Positions 16,823 to 25,780 of a stretch of 64,000 nucleotides of DNA are shown piece after piece. The stretch spans positions 1 through 64,000 of the forward strand of contig JAUSLJ010000035.1 of assembly GCA_030646715.1 (NCBI GenBank), in the 5' to 3' direction. The first letter of the stretch is position 1. Each line of letters starts with the position of its first letter. Both the position numbers and the translations under genes were made by a program. The notes below the pieces were generated by a model. It was not told where the DNA came from, searched no databases, and was given only the letters and a program-made list of their open reading frames with translations. Origin of the DNA: Agitococcus sp. (GTDB taxonomy: Bacteria; Pseudomonadota; Gammaproteobacteria; Pseudomonadales; Moraxellaceae).

Positions 16823-18961
16823 TTAAGTCGCTTGTTCCACACGCCGACAATTTGGAAACCCCGAACAACCCCAAAATTTTTGCCCATCACTTTTACGCGC
16901 TCGCAAAATCATCGGTTTTTGACATTCAGGACACATTTTCTCAGTTGTATTTGTGGCGATGTTTTTGGCTTTAGCGCGTGGTTTTTTAGCCGTTGCGGAT
17001 ACCGCTTTAGTGCTTGATGATTTAGCTTTTGGCGCACGTTTGGCTTTATTTGATGCGTCACTTTTAGCTTCGGGACTACTCAACAAAATTGTTGCGTCGG
17101 CGGCAATGCCAATCAGCTTTTCAATACTTGCCCGTTGTTTGGCTAAAAAAACCTCGGGGTCGAATCCTTCTTTTTCGATAGCCGCTAATTCTTGTTCCAT
17201 AATCGCGGTGGCAATCGGGCTTTTTACTTCTTTGGGTAAGGCTTTAATTAACTCGCGGCCTGTCGTGGTGGCGGTGATATTTTTACCTGTTCGTTCAATA
17301 AAGCCTCGATCCAACAAGGTTTTGAGAATACCTGCGCGTGTTGCTTCTGTCCCTAAACCTGCATTTTTTTTTAGCAGTTTTAACCATTTGTTATCAATAT
17401 CTTTGGTTTTGGAGGCAACAACACGATGCACACTTTCCATATCGCTAATCAGCGTACCATCGGTATAAGCTTTAGGCGGATGTGTTTGTTTTTGACGGGC
17501 TTCGGTGGCTAGTTTACGCGCTGCTTCTCCTAATGTGATAGGCGGTAAGGCTTGTTCGGGTTCTTTATCGTCGGCCTCAGCATTGTTGCTATCGTCAGTT
17601 TTAGTTTTGGCTTTATGAGGTGGATATAGCACCTTCCAACCTTCTTTTAACGGAATATTGCCCGTTGCTTTAAAGCGTTGTTGACCAAATGTTGTTTCAA
17701 CGTCGGTTTTTTCAAACTCATAGGCAGGAAAGAACTGAGCAACATAAGCACGGGCAATCAAATCATAGACTTTTTGCTCTTTGTCTTTCAGTTGTGCATA
17801 GGTTGCACCATTACCCCGAACAGGAATAATGGCATGATGCGCGGTGACTTTTTTATCATTCCATGCGCTTGATTTTAGAGAAGTATTTGCTTGTAGTACA
17901 AATGGCGAAAGAGTGGGGTAAATGTGCGTTAACGCCGCCAAAATATCTTGTGCTTCGCTATGTTGCGATTCGGGTAAATAGTCACAGTCGGTACGCGGAT
18001 AAGAGGTGAGTTTGTAGTCTTCATACAAGCTTTGGCAAATGGTTAACACATCATCGGCAGTCAAGCCAAAACGCGCACTGGCATCTTTTTGTAAGCGCGA
18101 GAGACGATAAGGCAAGGGTGGGGCAGTGTGTAATTTCTTCTTTTCTAATAGGCTAATCACGCCCGTTTCAGGGATTTGTAAAATGCTGTTGGCAAAGTCT
18201 AAGTCCGTAATTTTACCATCAGCATAACGGTCTTTAAGTGATTCAGGCACAATCCATGTTGCCCAAAAACTGCCTTTTTCTACGCCCACATGAACCATCG
18301 GTACATAGTAGGTTTTACTGATAAAGGTTTCGATATCGTGGTCACGCATGGCAATGAGTGCCAATGTGGGTGTTTGCACTCGACCAATACTGACGACACC
18401 GCGATAGCCGTGTTTTTGTGCCGCCAAAGTAAACGCGCGTGATAAATTAATACCCACAAGCCAATCAGCAATGGATCGTGTTTGTGCGGCTTGAAACAGC
18501 GGTGCGTACTGTAAATTACTCTGTAAAGTGCGTAAGGCTTTTTGAATAGAAACACTGTCTTGAGCCGCCAACCATAAGCGTTTGACGGGTTTACGATTTT
18601 TGTGATGTTGTAAGACCCAATCGACTAATAATTGTCCTTCGCGGTCGGGGTCGCCTGCATGAATCACCTCGTCAGCTTGTTTCAGTAAACCGCCAATAAT
18701 TTTTAATTGTTTACGAATGCCTGCGTCATCTTTGGCAATGATTTTGATGTCAGTTGGTAAAATCGGTAAATCATCGGCGCGCCATTTTTTGTATTTTTCA
18801 TCATAAATATGGGGTTCGGCCAGCGTTAATAAGTGACCGAAGCACCATGTTACGCGATAGTTTCCTACTGAAATATAACCATCGGCACGTTGAGCATGAC
18901 CCAAATATTTAGCCAGTTCATTAGCGACAGATGGCTTTTCGGCGATGATAACAGTGGTCAT
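16823..18961 (-). CDS. topB: DNA topoisomerase III, type IA
   Basis: The 712-residue enzyme cleaves and passes single DNA strands. The Toprim domain holds the metal-binding residues in IIAEKPSVA (E8) and DPDRE (D104, D106, E108). The nucleophile Y321 is in TSYPRTDC. A low-complexity Lys/Ala-rich linker (about 625-670) leads to a C-terminal zinc-ribbon-like segment with CPEC and WGCSGFPNCRR. The length exceeds E. coli TopB (653 residues) mainly by this tail. The gene is convergent with sixA and appears monocistronic. Confidence 0.93.
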   Translation of the reverse strand: MTTVIIAEKPSVANELAKYLGHAQRADGYISVGNYRVTWCFGHLLTLAEPHIYDEKYKKWRADDLPILPTDIKIIAKDDAGIRKQLKIIGGLLKQADEVIHAGDPDREGQLLVDWVLQHHKNRKPVKRLWLAAQDSVSIQKALRTLQSNLQYAPLFQAAQTRSIADWLVGINLSRAFTLAAQKHGYRGVVSIGRVQTPTLALIAMRDHDIETFISKTYYVPMVHVGVEKGSFWATWIVPESLKDRYADGKITDLDFANSILQIPETGVISLLEKKKLHTAPPLPYRLSRLQKDASARFGLTADDVLTICQSLYEDYKLTSYPRTDCDYLPESQHSEAQDILAALTHIYPTLSPFVLQANTSLKSSAWNDKKVTAHHAIIPVRGNGATYAQLKDKEQKVYDLIARAYVAQFFPAYEFEKTDVETTFGQQRFKATGNIPLKEGWKVLYPPHKAKTKTDDSNNAEADDKEPEQALPPITLGEAARKLATEARQKQTHPPKAYTDGTLISDMESVHRVVASKTKDIDNKWLKLLKKNAGLGTEATRAGILKTLLDRGFIERTGKNITATTTGRELIKALPKEVKSPIATAIMEQELAAIEKEGFDPEVFLAKQRASIEKLIGIAADATILLSSPEAKSDASNKAKRAPKAKSSSTKAVSATAKKPRAKAKNIATNTTEKMCPECQKPMILRARKSDGQKFWGCSGFPNCRRVEQAT

Positions 18962-19048
18962 GGATTACTCAATAGTGCTTTTGCAGGGATGCGGTGGCGC
19001 AACTGTTTGAGGCATGGATGCCGAGTTTTGCGTCACAAATGGTTTTGC

Positions 19049-19086
19049 TTACTTTTGTCGAAACAAAAGTGAGGCCTGCGGCAGGC
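19049..19086. repeat. double hairpin, possible terminator of the TetR gene
   Basis: ACTTTTGT (19051-19058) pairs with ACAAAAGT (19063-19070) around CGAA, and GCCTGC pairs with GCAGGC at 19074-19086. The two hairpins sit between the topB start and the 3' end of the TetR gene. The first motif is frequent in proteobacterial intergenic DNA. Confidence 0.5.
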
Positions 19087-19125
19087 AGCAGCAAAGCGTG
19101 CTGGAGCAAATAGTGGGTAGATAAA

Positions 19126-19758
19126 TTAACGCGGCGCAATACCATCAATCAATACACTTTGTATGGCTTCGGCAAAACGCTTTTGCTCACTTAAATCACT
19201 CGGATTTGTTAAAAAACGCAAGGCACTAATCAAAATCATTCCGACTACCGCATGACCCGTCGATGTCACATCTAAATCAGCGCGAAAGAATCCTTGCCGT
19301 ACACCATGTGCCATATACGCAGCCACTAATTGACCACCCCAATCCAGTAAATTCATTAATCGTTGCGTCATTTCTTTATCAATAGATGTAGCTTCTAACA
19401 ACACCAAACGTGCCATTGCAGGGTTTTCGGCAAAAATTTGCGCTAATCCTTGACCAATACGCGCACATTGAACGCGATATTCTGCTAAAGAATTAACAGC
19501 TGTGGGGGCATTTTCGGCGACTAAAGCGGCAGTGATTTTTTGGGTGACATCATCAATTACGTGTTCAAGAATGTCGCGTTTATTGGCAAAGTGGCGATAA
19601 AACGTGCCATGACCAATACCAAGTCGTTTAGCAATATCCGCAATCGCGGTTTGATGATAACCCCGTTCAGAAAACTCAATAAATGCCGCTTGAATAATAT
19701 CCGCACGGAGTTGTAAGCGATTACGCTCGGCACGCGAAAGAGAAGAAGTGTCGTTCAT
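19126..19758 (-). CDS. TetR/AcrR-family transcriptional regulator
   Basis: The 210-residue protein has the N-terminal TetR helix-turn-helix (about 12-58), with IIQAAFIEFSERGYHQTAIA and GIGHGTFYRHFANKRDILE, and a ligand-binding C-terminal domain. It is divergent from the monooxygenase gene across a 150-bp gap that contains an imperfect palindrome. It is therefore the likely repressor of the monooxygenase-SDR-esterase operon and of itself. The ligand is unknown; a fatty acid, ketone or related substrate is a reasonable guess. Confidence 0.93.
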   Translation of the reverse strand: MNDTSSLSRAERNRLQLRADIIQAAFIEFSERGYHQTAIADIAKRLGIGHGTFYRHFANKRDILEHVIDDVTQKITAALVAENAPTAVNSLAEYRVQCARIGQGLAQIFAENPAMARLVLLEATSIDKEMTQRLMNLLDWGGQLVAAYMAHGVRQGFFRADLDVTSTGHAVVGMILISALRFLTNPSDLSEQKRFAEAIQSVLIDGIAPR

Positions 19759-19819
19759 GAATGATTTATAGGGTTATGAAAAAATTTATATCCTTAAATC
19801 ATACACAAAAAATTACTAA

Positions 19820-19871
19820 TTGACATAAAATTCAAATAGTGACATTGTATTCCGTAATTGAATTGTATGTC
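19820..19871 (+). promoter_or_regulatory. putative promoter and TetR operator of the monooxygenase operon
   Basis: A consensus TTGACA (-35) is at 19820-19825. The likely -10 region (around 19843-19850, weak) runs into an imperfect palindrome centred on 19856: GACAT at 19841-19845 mirrors ATGTC at 19867-19871, and TTC at 19850-19852 mirrors GAA at 19860-19862. This is where a divergently encoded TetR protein would be expected to bind. It is inferred, not proven. Confidence 0.5.
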
Positions 19872-19909
19872 CGTATTGTAAGTTGATTGAGTTAGTGGAG
19901 AGCAAAACG

Positions 19910-21409
19910 ATGACTGTTATTGAAAAAAATTTACAAACGACTGCCCAAACACAGGATTCAACTTCTAAGGTCTGGCAGGTCATTATTGTAGGAAGTGGTT
20001 TTGCAGGCTTAGGCGCGGCAATTAAATTACGCGAAGCAGGTATTCACGATTTTATTGTCTTGGAAAAATCCAATGAGCTAGGAGGTGTATGGCGGGAAAA
20101 TACTTACCCCGGTTGTGCCTGTGATGTGCCATCGGCTTTGTATTCTTACTCCTTTGCACCGAATCCCAATTGGAGTCGTGTTTTTGCTGAACAAGCCGAA
20201 ATTAAAGCCTATTTACAACAAACAGCGCGTGATTATAGCGTGATTCCTCACATTCACATGCAGCAAGAAATGACTGATTCTGCGTGGGATGAGCAAGCAA
20301 AATTATGGCGAATCTCTACGTACAAGCAACAGTATCAAGCTCGTTTTGTCATTATGGCTTGTGGTCCTATGCACGAGCCTGTCTACCCTAACATTAGTGG
20401 TATTCATGATTTTAAAGGCAAAATTTTTCATTCGGCACGTTGGCAACATGAAGTTGATTTAACAGGAAAACGGGTGGCGGTGATTGGTTCAGGTGCATCG
20501 GCGATTCAGTTTGTACCCAAAATTCAACCCAAAGTGGCAAAGTTAGTGTTGTTTCAACGTACGCCACAATGGGTACTACCAAAAATGGATCAGACTTTAT
20601 CGCCTTTAATGCATCAACTGTTTAAAAGGTTACCGTTAACACAATTAGCCATGCGTGGCGCAATTTTCAGCGTCTTTGAAACCCTAAATGGCAGTATGCA
20701 CCATCCTAAAATCATGCAGCAATTTCAGCGTCTGGCTTTATTTAATCTGCAAAAAACAGTGAAAGATCCTGTATTGAGAGAAAAGCTGACACCGAATTTT
20801 ATTATTGGTTGTAAGCGTGTTTTGCAATCGAATGAATGGTATCCCGCCATTATCCAAAAAAATGTCGAGATTGTCTTTGATGGCGTAAAGGAGATACGCG
20901 CCCATAGCCTTGTTGCTGATGATGGTGTTGAACATGAAGTCGATGTCATTATTTTAGGCACAGGTTTTGAGATTAGTGCGCCACCGATTGCCAAGCGTGT
21001 TCGTGGTTCGAGTGGCAAAAGTATGGCTGAAGTGTGGCAAGGCAGCCCAGAAGGATATATGGGAACAATGGTAGCAGGTTGCCCTAATAGCTTTTTAATG
21101 TTTGGCCCTAATTTAGCCGTCAGTTCATCGGCGTTTTTAATTATTGAAGCGCAATTAACCTACATTGTTGATGCCTTAAAACAAGTGCAACAACAAGGCA
21201 TTCAAAAGATAGAAGTTGATCCAGTCCGTCAAGCGCAGTTTAACGACACCGTACAAGCCGCCCTACAAAATACCGTATGGAATAAAGGTGGTTGCCAAAG
21301 TTATTTTATTGATATCAATGGCCGTAATAGTACCTTATGGCCGTGGTCAACCTTAGAAATGCGTAAGCAACTCAGTCACTTTAATATGAGTGACTATATC
21401 GTGCAATAA
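19910..21409 (+). CDS. flavin-dependent Baeyer-Villiger-type monooxygenase
   Basis: The 499-residue protein has two Rossmann motifs: FAD site IIVGSGFAGLGAAIKL (about 25-40) and NADPH site VAVIGSGASAIQ (about 189-200). Between them is FKGKIFHSARWQ (168-179), which fits the Baeyer-Villiger fingerprint F-x-G-x3-H-x3-W except that Q replaces the final P or D. Such enzymes insert oxygen next to a ketone, giving an ester. The following SDR and esterase would supply the ketone and cleave the ester, so a three-step route is plausible. The ATG at 19910 has GGAGAG upstream. Confidence 0.9.
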   Translation: MTVIEKNLQTTAQTQDSTSKVWQVIIVGSGFAGLGAAIKLREAGIHDFIVLEKSNELGGVWRENTYPGCACDVPSALYSYSFAPNPNWSRVFAEQAEIKAYLQQTARDYSVIPHIHMQQEMTDSAWDEQAKLWRISTYKQQYQARFVIMACGPMHEPVYPNISGIHDFKGKIFHSARWQHEVDLTGKRVAVIGSGASAIQFVPKIQPKVAKLVLFQRTPQWVLPKMDQTLSPLMHQLFKRLPLTQLAMRGAIFSVFETLNGSMHHPKIMQQFQRLALFNLQKTVKDPVLREKLTPNFIIGCKRVLQSNEWYPAIIQKNVEIVFDGVKEIRAHSLVADDGVEHEVDVIILGTGFEISAPPIAKRVRGSSGKSMAEVWQGSPEGYMGTMVAGCPNSFLMFGPNLAVSSSAFLIIEAQLTYIVDALKQVQQQGIQKIEVDPVRQAQFNDTVQAALQNTVWNKGGCQSYFIDINGRNSTLWPWSTLEMRKQLSHFNMSDYIVQ

Positions 21410-21413
21410 AATG

Positions 21414-21473
21414 TTGGGGCGAATTTATTCGCCAAACATGCAACAAGATGGCGGATGAGTCCGCCCCTACAAC
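21414..21473. repeat. GGGGCGAATTTATTCGCC-type repeat (family R3)
   Basis: Left arm TTGGGGCGAATTTATTCGCC and right arm GGCGGATGAGTCCGCCCCTA each fold on themselves, and GGGGCG pairs with CGCCCC across the unit. A related copy is at 63199-63268. It sits inside the monooxygenase-SDR gap of an apparent operon. Confidence 0.7.
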
Positions 21474-21486
21474 GAAGAGGACAATC

Positions 21487-22260
21487 ATGAAAAAAACACC
21501 TCGACATATTTTAATTACAGGGGCAGCAGGCGCAATTGGTTCAGCATTGACACACGTTTTTACCCAACAATTTCCTGATGCTCATTTTACCTTGGTGGAT
21601 ATTAATGAAGCTGCTTTAATCGAAAAAGTGCAAAGGCTAGGTACTAAAGCTGACTATGTGTTGTGGGATTTATTTCAACCTGAATCACTGGCTGAAGGTT
21701 GGCAACAGGTCATTACTAAACATGGTGCAGTCGATATTCTGATTAATTGCGCAGGCATTATGGATATTATTAGTTTTCAAGGTACAGGCTGGAATTTAGG
21801 CTGGAAGTTATTAGCGGTTAATTTAATCAGTCCTTTACGCTTAATGGATTTAGCCTTAGCAGATATGAAAACAGGCGGTTGTATTATCAATATTGCCAGT
21901 ATGGCAGGGCGTGTGCCGATTGCAGGTTGTGCCTATTACAGCGGAGCAAAAGCAGGTTTGGCGATGGCTTCAGAAATCGCGCATAACGAGCTGCGTCAAC
22001 GAGGCATTCATGTCGTGACGGTGTATCCCGGCCCTGTTCATTCCGGTTTAGAGGCGCATGCACGGAGCCAAGTCAAACAAGGTTTAGTATCACGTTTGAT
22101 TCCTACCGGTGAGCCAAACATCATCGCCCAAGAAATTATCAATGCGTATCTGCATGATAAGCCACGCGTTATTTATCCTTTCCCGTTTGCGGTAGCCCAT
22201 TATTTTAATAGTGTCTCGCAATGGGTGGTGGCCAAAGCCAGCCCACAGCCTTTACGTTAG
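21487..22260 (+). CDS. short-chain dehydrogenase/reductase
   Basis: The 257-residue protein is a classical SDR: cofactor motif TGAAGAIG (11-18), NCAG (87-90) and the catalytic set S138, Y151 and K155 in YSGAK. Asp38 after the second strand (LVDIN) suggests NAD rather than NADP. It lies between the monooxygenase and an esterase and probably oxidises an alcohol to the ketone used by the monooxygenase, by analogy with SadH in the mycobacterial mymA cluster. I chose the ATG at 21487, with AAGAGG upstream, over an upstream extension through the repeat. Confidence 0.9.
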   Translation: MKKTPRHILITGAAGAIGSALTHVFTQQFPDAHFTLVDINEAALIEKVQRLGTKADYVLWDLFQPESLAEGWQQVITKHGAVDILINCAGIMDIISFQGTGWNLGWKLLAVNLISPLRLMDLALADMKTGGCIINIASMAGRVPIAGCAYYSGAKAGLAMASEIAHNELRQRGIHVVTVYPGPVHSGLEAHARSQVKQGLVSRLIPTGEPNIIAQEIINAYLHDKPRVIYPFPFAVAHYFNSVSQWVVAKASPQPLR

Positions 22261-22271
22261 AGAGTTTGTCT

Positions 22272-23168
22272 ATGAGCCTTAAAGAAGCGATTGCTAAAAA
22301 AGTCGTCAAAGCCAGTTTGCGCGTGGCATTTAAATTACCCAGCGGTTTACCTATTCCTGTTGCTGTTGCTCGAACAGGTATGGAGTTTGGGGCAAAACTG
22401 TTTCAGCCTGATGGCCGTGTTAGTATCAAAAAAGCGACCTTAGCTGGTGTACCTTGCGAGTATTTGTATACCCATGCAGATGCCCAAAAGGTAGTTCTGC
22501 ATTTTCATGGTGGGGCATTTTTTGCAGGTTCGGCTGCAACACATCGCGCAATGGCGAGTGAGTTAAGTGCGCGGAGCGGAGCGAGCGTATATATGCTTGA
22601 TTATCGTTTAGCCCCTGAGCATCCGTATCCTGCGGCTTTAGATGATGGTTTGGCGACTTATCAAGCCTTATTAGCCTTGGGATATTTACCTGAAAATATT
22701 ATTTTAGGGGGTGATTCAGGTGGTTGCGCACATATATTAAATTTGGCGATTCGACTCAGGGAAAACGGCGTAGCTTTACCCGCGGGCTTATTTATGATTT
22801 CACCCTTTGTTGATTTAACACTAAGTGCACCGTCAGTAAGCAAGTATAAATCCCGAGACCCAATGGTAACAGCCTATGCTTTACAGCGTGGCGCAGATGG
22901 TTTCCGTGGTGCAATTGCCGCTGATGATGCTTGTGTTTCGCCATTATTTGCAGATTTAACAGGATTACCCAAGATATTGGTGCAGGTAGGTGGTGAGGAA
23001 ATTTTGTTAGATGATGCTTTGCGTTTAGCTGAGTATGGCAAAGCGGCAGGGGTTGATATGGATTGTCAGGTGTATGAAGGGATGTGGCATAACTTTCAGA
23101 TGTTTAATCAAGTGCTAGATACTTCAAGTCAAGCTTTGGATGAAATTGCGGGGTTTATTAAAGATTAA
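22272..23168 (+). CDS. alpha/beta hydrolase, hormone-sensitive-lipase family esterase
   Basis: The 298-residue esterase has the oxyanion-hole motif HGGA (79-82, in LHFHGGAFFAGS), the nucleophile S149 in GGDSGG, an acid residue near EEILLDDA, and the histidine in MWHNFQMF. These are the features of family IV (HSL/LipR) esterases. It starts 11 bp after the SDR stop, so it is in the same operon. It would hydrolyse the ester made by the monooxygenase. The start is inferred; the ribosome binding site is weak (GAGAG). Confidence 0.92.
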   Translation: MSLKEAIAKKVVKASLRVAFKLPSGLPIPVAVARTGMEFGAKLFQPDGRVSIKKATLAGVPCEYLYTHADAQKVVLHFHGGAFFAGSAATHRAMASELSARSGASVYMLDYRLAPEHPYPAALDDGLATYQALLALGYLPENIILGGDSGGCAHILNLAIRLRENGVALPAGLFMISPFVDLTLSAPSVSKYKSRDPMVTAYALQRGADGFRGAIAADDACVSPLFADLTGLPKILVQVGGEEILLDDALRLAEYGKAAGVDMDCQVYEGMWHNFQMFNQVLDTSSQALDEIAGFIKD

Positions 23169-23174
23169 ATTTCC

Positions 23175-23223
23175 CCTTCGACTCTGCACAGGGAGCGTTT
23201 TACCTCGGTTGAGATGAGTCGAG
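23175..23223. repeat. CTTCGACTC-type inverted repeat (family R6)
   Basis: CCTTCGACTC at the left faces GAGTCGAGG at the right, across a 30-bp spacer with further partial pairing. A similar, better-paired unit is at 32178-32225. Confidence 0.5.
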
Positions 23224-23226
23224 GCC

Positions 23227-23258
23227 AAAAAAAAGAGCCGAAAAATCGGCTCTTTTTT
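23227..23258. terminator. bidirectional rho-independent terminator
   Basis: GAGCCGA (23235-23241) pairs with TCGGCTC (23246-23252) around AAAA, flanked by an A run on the left and a T run on the right, so it works on both strands. It separates the convergent esterase operon and the desaturase gene. Confidence 0.9.
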
Positions 23259-23276
23259 CAACACAAAACAACTAAC

Positions 23277-24440
23277 TTACAACGCAGTAACTTGCGGCAT
23301 CATCATTTGTTGCATCATCAACTGTACCCGTTTGCTTTGCATTTTTAAACGGTAATCAATTTCATTAAAACGAGTTTTAAAAGCTGCGTCTTCCCATTTT
23401 TGCATCATGGTTTGCTTTTTCTCGGCATACCATTCTTCTCTCAGTTTGCCCCAATCATTCATAGTGGCAAGAAAAGCTTCATATTCTTTAGCAAAACGTT
23501 GTTTCATGGCTTCAACATCAACGCTCGGTAACTTCGAGCTTTTTTGCTCGAGTTGTTGTTGAGCGCGTTTAAATTGCATCAATAACTCAGCTTTACGAAT
23601 CGTAAAATTAGGAATTCGTTTTAAGTTTTTGGTTAAACCTAACCACGACAAGCTCAAAATCAACCATTTGGTTGGGTCAAACTGCCACCATTTAACGCCG
23701 TTACGATAGTCATATTGGAAAATATGGTGAAAGTTGTGGTAGCCCTCGCCATACGTTAGCAATGCCAACCAAAAGTTATCACGCGCGGTGTTTTCGTCGG
23801 TGTAAGGCTGTTTGCCCCACATGTGCGCCAGTGAGTTAATAAAGAATGTGAAGTGATGGCTAACGACTAAACGCAATAAACCCATCAATAAAACCGTTCC
23901 CCACACATCACCAACTAAAAAACCAAAGATAAACGGCACGGCAATGTTCATAAATAACACAATGGCTAAATAGTGATTGTGTTGAAACATGACGATTTTA
24001 TTTTTTTGCAGGTCTGGCGCGTTGGAGTAGTCTGGTGTGCTGGATGGATAATTACGCAGCATCCAACCCATGTGCGAAAACCAAAAGCCGCGTTTAGCAG
24101 AGTAGGGGTCTTTATCAACATCATCAACAAAACGGTGGTGCGTACGATGACCTGAAGCCCAGTTTAAAATGCTGTTTTGAATGGCTGCACCACCAAATAA
24201 CATTAAGGCGATTTCCACTGTCCAATGAGCCTCGTAAGCGCGATGTGCCCACAAACGATGATAACCTGCGGTAATACCCAAACCATTGGCATATAAATAA
24301 CCAATCATTAATACCCACGCAGCCGTACTAAAGTCGTGATTCAGCGCGTACCAAGGAATTAAGGTGATGGCAGCAATAGGTGTTGCAATTAAAATAAAGG
24401 CAGGCAACCAGTTGATGGGAGCATCTTTGGTTTGGCTCAT
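23277..24440 (-). CDS. acyl-CoA/fatty-acid delta-9-type desaturase
   Basis: The 387-residue integral membrane di-iron enzyme introduces a double bond into acyl chains. The three histidine boxes are HRLWAH (in GYHRLWAHRAYE), HRTHH, and HNFHH (in GEGYHNFHHIFQYDYRNG). Four membrane helices flank them. The last 100 residues form a charged, probably coiled-coil tail rich in Met and Gln, which is longer than usual. I took the ATG at 24440 because GGAGA lies upstream; an ATG at 24455 is also in frame. Confidence 0.93.
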   Translation of the reverse strand: MSQTKDAPINWLPAFILIATPIAAITLIPWYALNHDFSTAAWVLMIGYLYANGLGITAGYHRLWAHRAYEAHWTVEIALMLFGGAAIQNSILNWASGHRTHHRFVDDVDKDPYSAKRGFWFSHMGWMLRNYPSSTPDYSNAPDLQKNKIVMFQHNHYLAIVLFMNIAVPFIFGFLVGDVWGTVLLMGLLRLVVSHHFTFFINSLAHMWGKQPYTDENTARDNFWLALLTYGEGYHNFHHIFQYDYRNGVKWWQFDPTKWLILSLSWLGLTKNLKRIPNFTIRKAELLMQFKRAQQQLEQKSSKLPSVDVEAMKQRFAKEYEAFLATMNDWGKLREEWYAEKKQTMMQKWEDAAFKTRFNEIDYRLKMQSKRVQLMMQQMMMPQVTAL

Positions 24441-24482
24441 CTCGTTCTCCAACATTTAATATACAACAGTATAGCAACTAAT

Positions 24483-25760
24483 TTAGACAATACGATGAAA
24501 ATCGGATGAGTGAACGCGCGTACACTGCCGACTAATCGTTGATATTAAGTTTAATGTAGCAGGCAAACCCGGCCCAACCAAAAATTTACCACTGGTAAGA
24601 ACACTAGCAGAAATATCGCGATCTGGGTCGGCCCAACAAAAAATACTGGTATAACCTAAGTGGCCAAAGGCATTTTGCGTATTCATCCCATATAAACCGA
24701 CAGGTTTTGCCCCTAACATCGGACCCATGGCATAGCGCATCGGCAGTAATAATATTTTGTCGATTTCGGGGCGAGCCACTTCAATGGTGGCGCGGCGAAT
24801 CGTCATCGGGTCAAAGATTCTCACGCCATCATATATACCGCCATTCAATAACATTTGAAAGAAGCGACTGGCTTGTTCAGCAGTTGAAAAGATATTGCCA
24901 GCGGGACAAATAGTGTCCATAAATTGCGGGTCATTGGTAAAACGTTCGGCATCTTCCATTGAGCCACCAATAATATTTTTAAGAATAGACGCAACAATGA
25001 GTGTCGGTTTTAAGCCAGTACTATAGTTAAGAGCTGCATGGTCTCGGTATTCGGGGGCGAGGCCAAAATTAAAACTTTCCATGCCCATCGGCTTACTAAT
25101 TTTTTCTGCCATAAATTGGCGAGCATCTTTGCCTGTGACCCGATGAATAATTTCACCCAAAATATAGCCAGCCGTTAACGCATGGTAAGCAGCACGATGA
25201 CCACTTGGCGCAATGGGCTTGGCTTTGTAGAGTAAATCTAAAGCCGCATTTGGGTTAAATAATAAACTCGGATCGGTATCTTTAGGCAGGCTTGGCACGC
25301 CGCCACGATGAGCTAATAAATGATAAATAGTGGCGTTTCTTTTGCCATTCACACCGTATTCGGGAATGTAGTGGCTAATGGGGTCTAGTAGGTCAATTTC
25401 GCCCATTTCATCCAATAAATGTACCAACATTGCAGTTACGACTTTGGATGCCGAAAATAAGCAAACACGCGTGTCAGGGGTGGCTAATATTTTTGGAGTG
25501 TCTCGGCTATCTTCTGGGCCATTACCAACAGCATGACCAATCGCGCGATTAAGAATAATTTGACCTTGACGACGAATACACACGGTAATCGCAGGTGAGT
25601 TACCTGTTTTGTACAACAGTTCAGTCGCTCGCCAAATAGCATCACGTTGCTTGACTGTCATGCCAACACTTTCGGGATTCACTTCAGTGCTGGGGTCATA
25701 ACTGGTGACGCTATTTAAATCGGCGGGAACATGGCAACTGTTAAGTGATAATAATTTCAT
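24483..25760 (-). CDS. serine hydrolase, beta-lactamase/EstB-like family
   Basis: The 425-residue protein belongs to the class C beta-lactamase-related hydrolases, which include esterases. The SxxK motif is S103-A-S-K106 in LFSASKVVTAML, the Y-containing motif is in AAYHALTAGYILGEI, and GHLGYTSIFCWADP is the C-terminal strand. There is no signal peptide, so an esterase role in the cytoplasm is likelier than peptidoglycan or antibiotic hydrolysis. It is 42 bp from the desaturase start on the same strand, suggesting a shared transcript. Confidence 0.87.
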   Translation of the reverse strand: MKLLSLNSCHVPADLNSVTSYDPSTEVNPESVGMTVKQRDAIWRATELLYKTGNSPAITVCIRRQGQIILNRAIGHAVGNGPEDSRDTPKILATPDTRVCLFSASKVVTAMLVHLLDEMGEIDLLDPISHYIPEYGVNGKRNATIYHLLAHRGGVPSLPKDTDPSLLFNPNAALDLLYKAKPIAPSGHRAAYHALTAGYILGEIIHRVTGKDARQFMAEKISKPMGMESFNFGLAPEYRDHAALNYSTGLKPTLIVASILKNIIGGSMEDAERFTNDPQFMDTICPAGNIFSTAEQASRFFQMLLNGGIYDGVRIFDPMTIRRATIEVARPEIDKILLLPMRYAMGPMLGAKPVGLYGMNTQNAFGHLGYTSIFCWADPDRDISASVLTSGKFLVGPGLPATLNLISTISRQCTRVHSSDFHRIV

Positions 25761-25780
25761 TAATTGTATCTCTACTAAAT

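Noticed and set aside
16953-17468. Plus-strand 171-codon frame
   Set aside because: It is antisense to the topoisomerase III tail; no ribosome binding site and composition of a shadow frame.
24483-25760. AmpC-type antibiotic beta-lactamase
   Set aside because: The SxxK motif is present, but there is no signal peptide and the rest resembles EstB-like cytoplasmic esterases.
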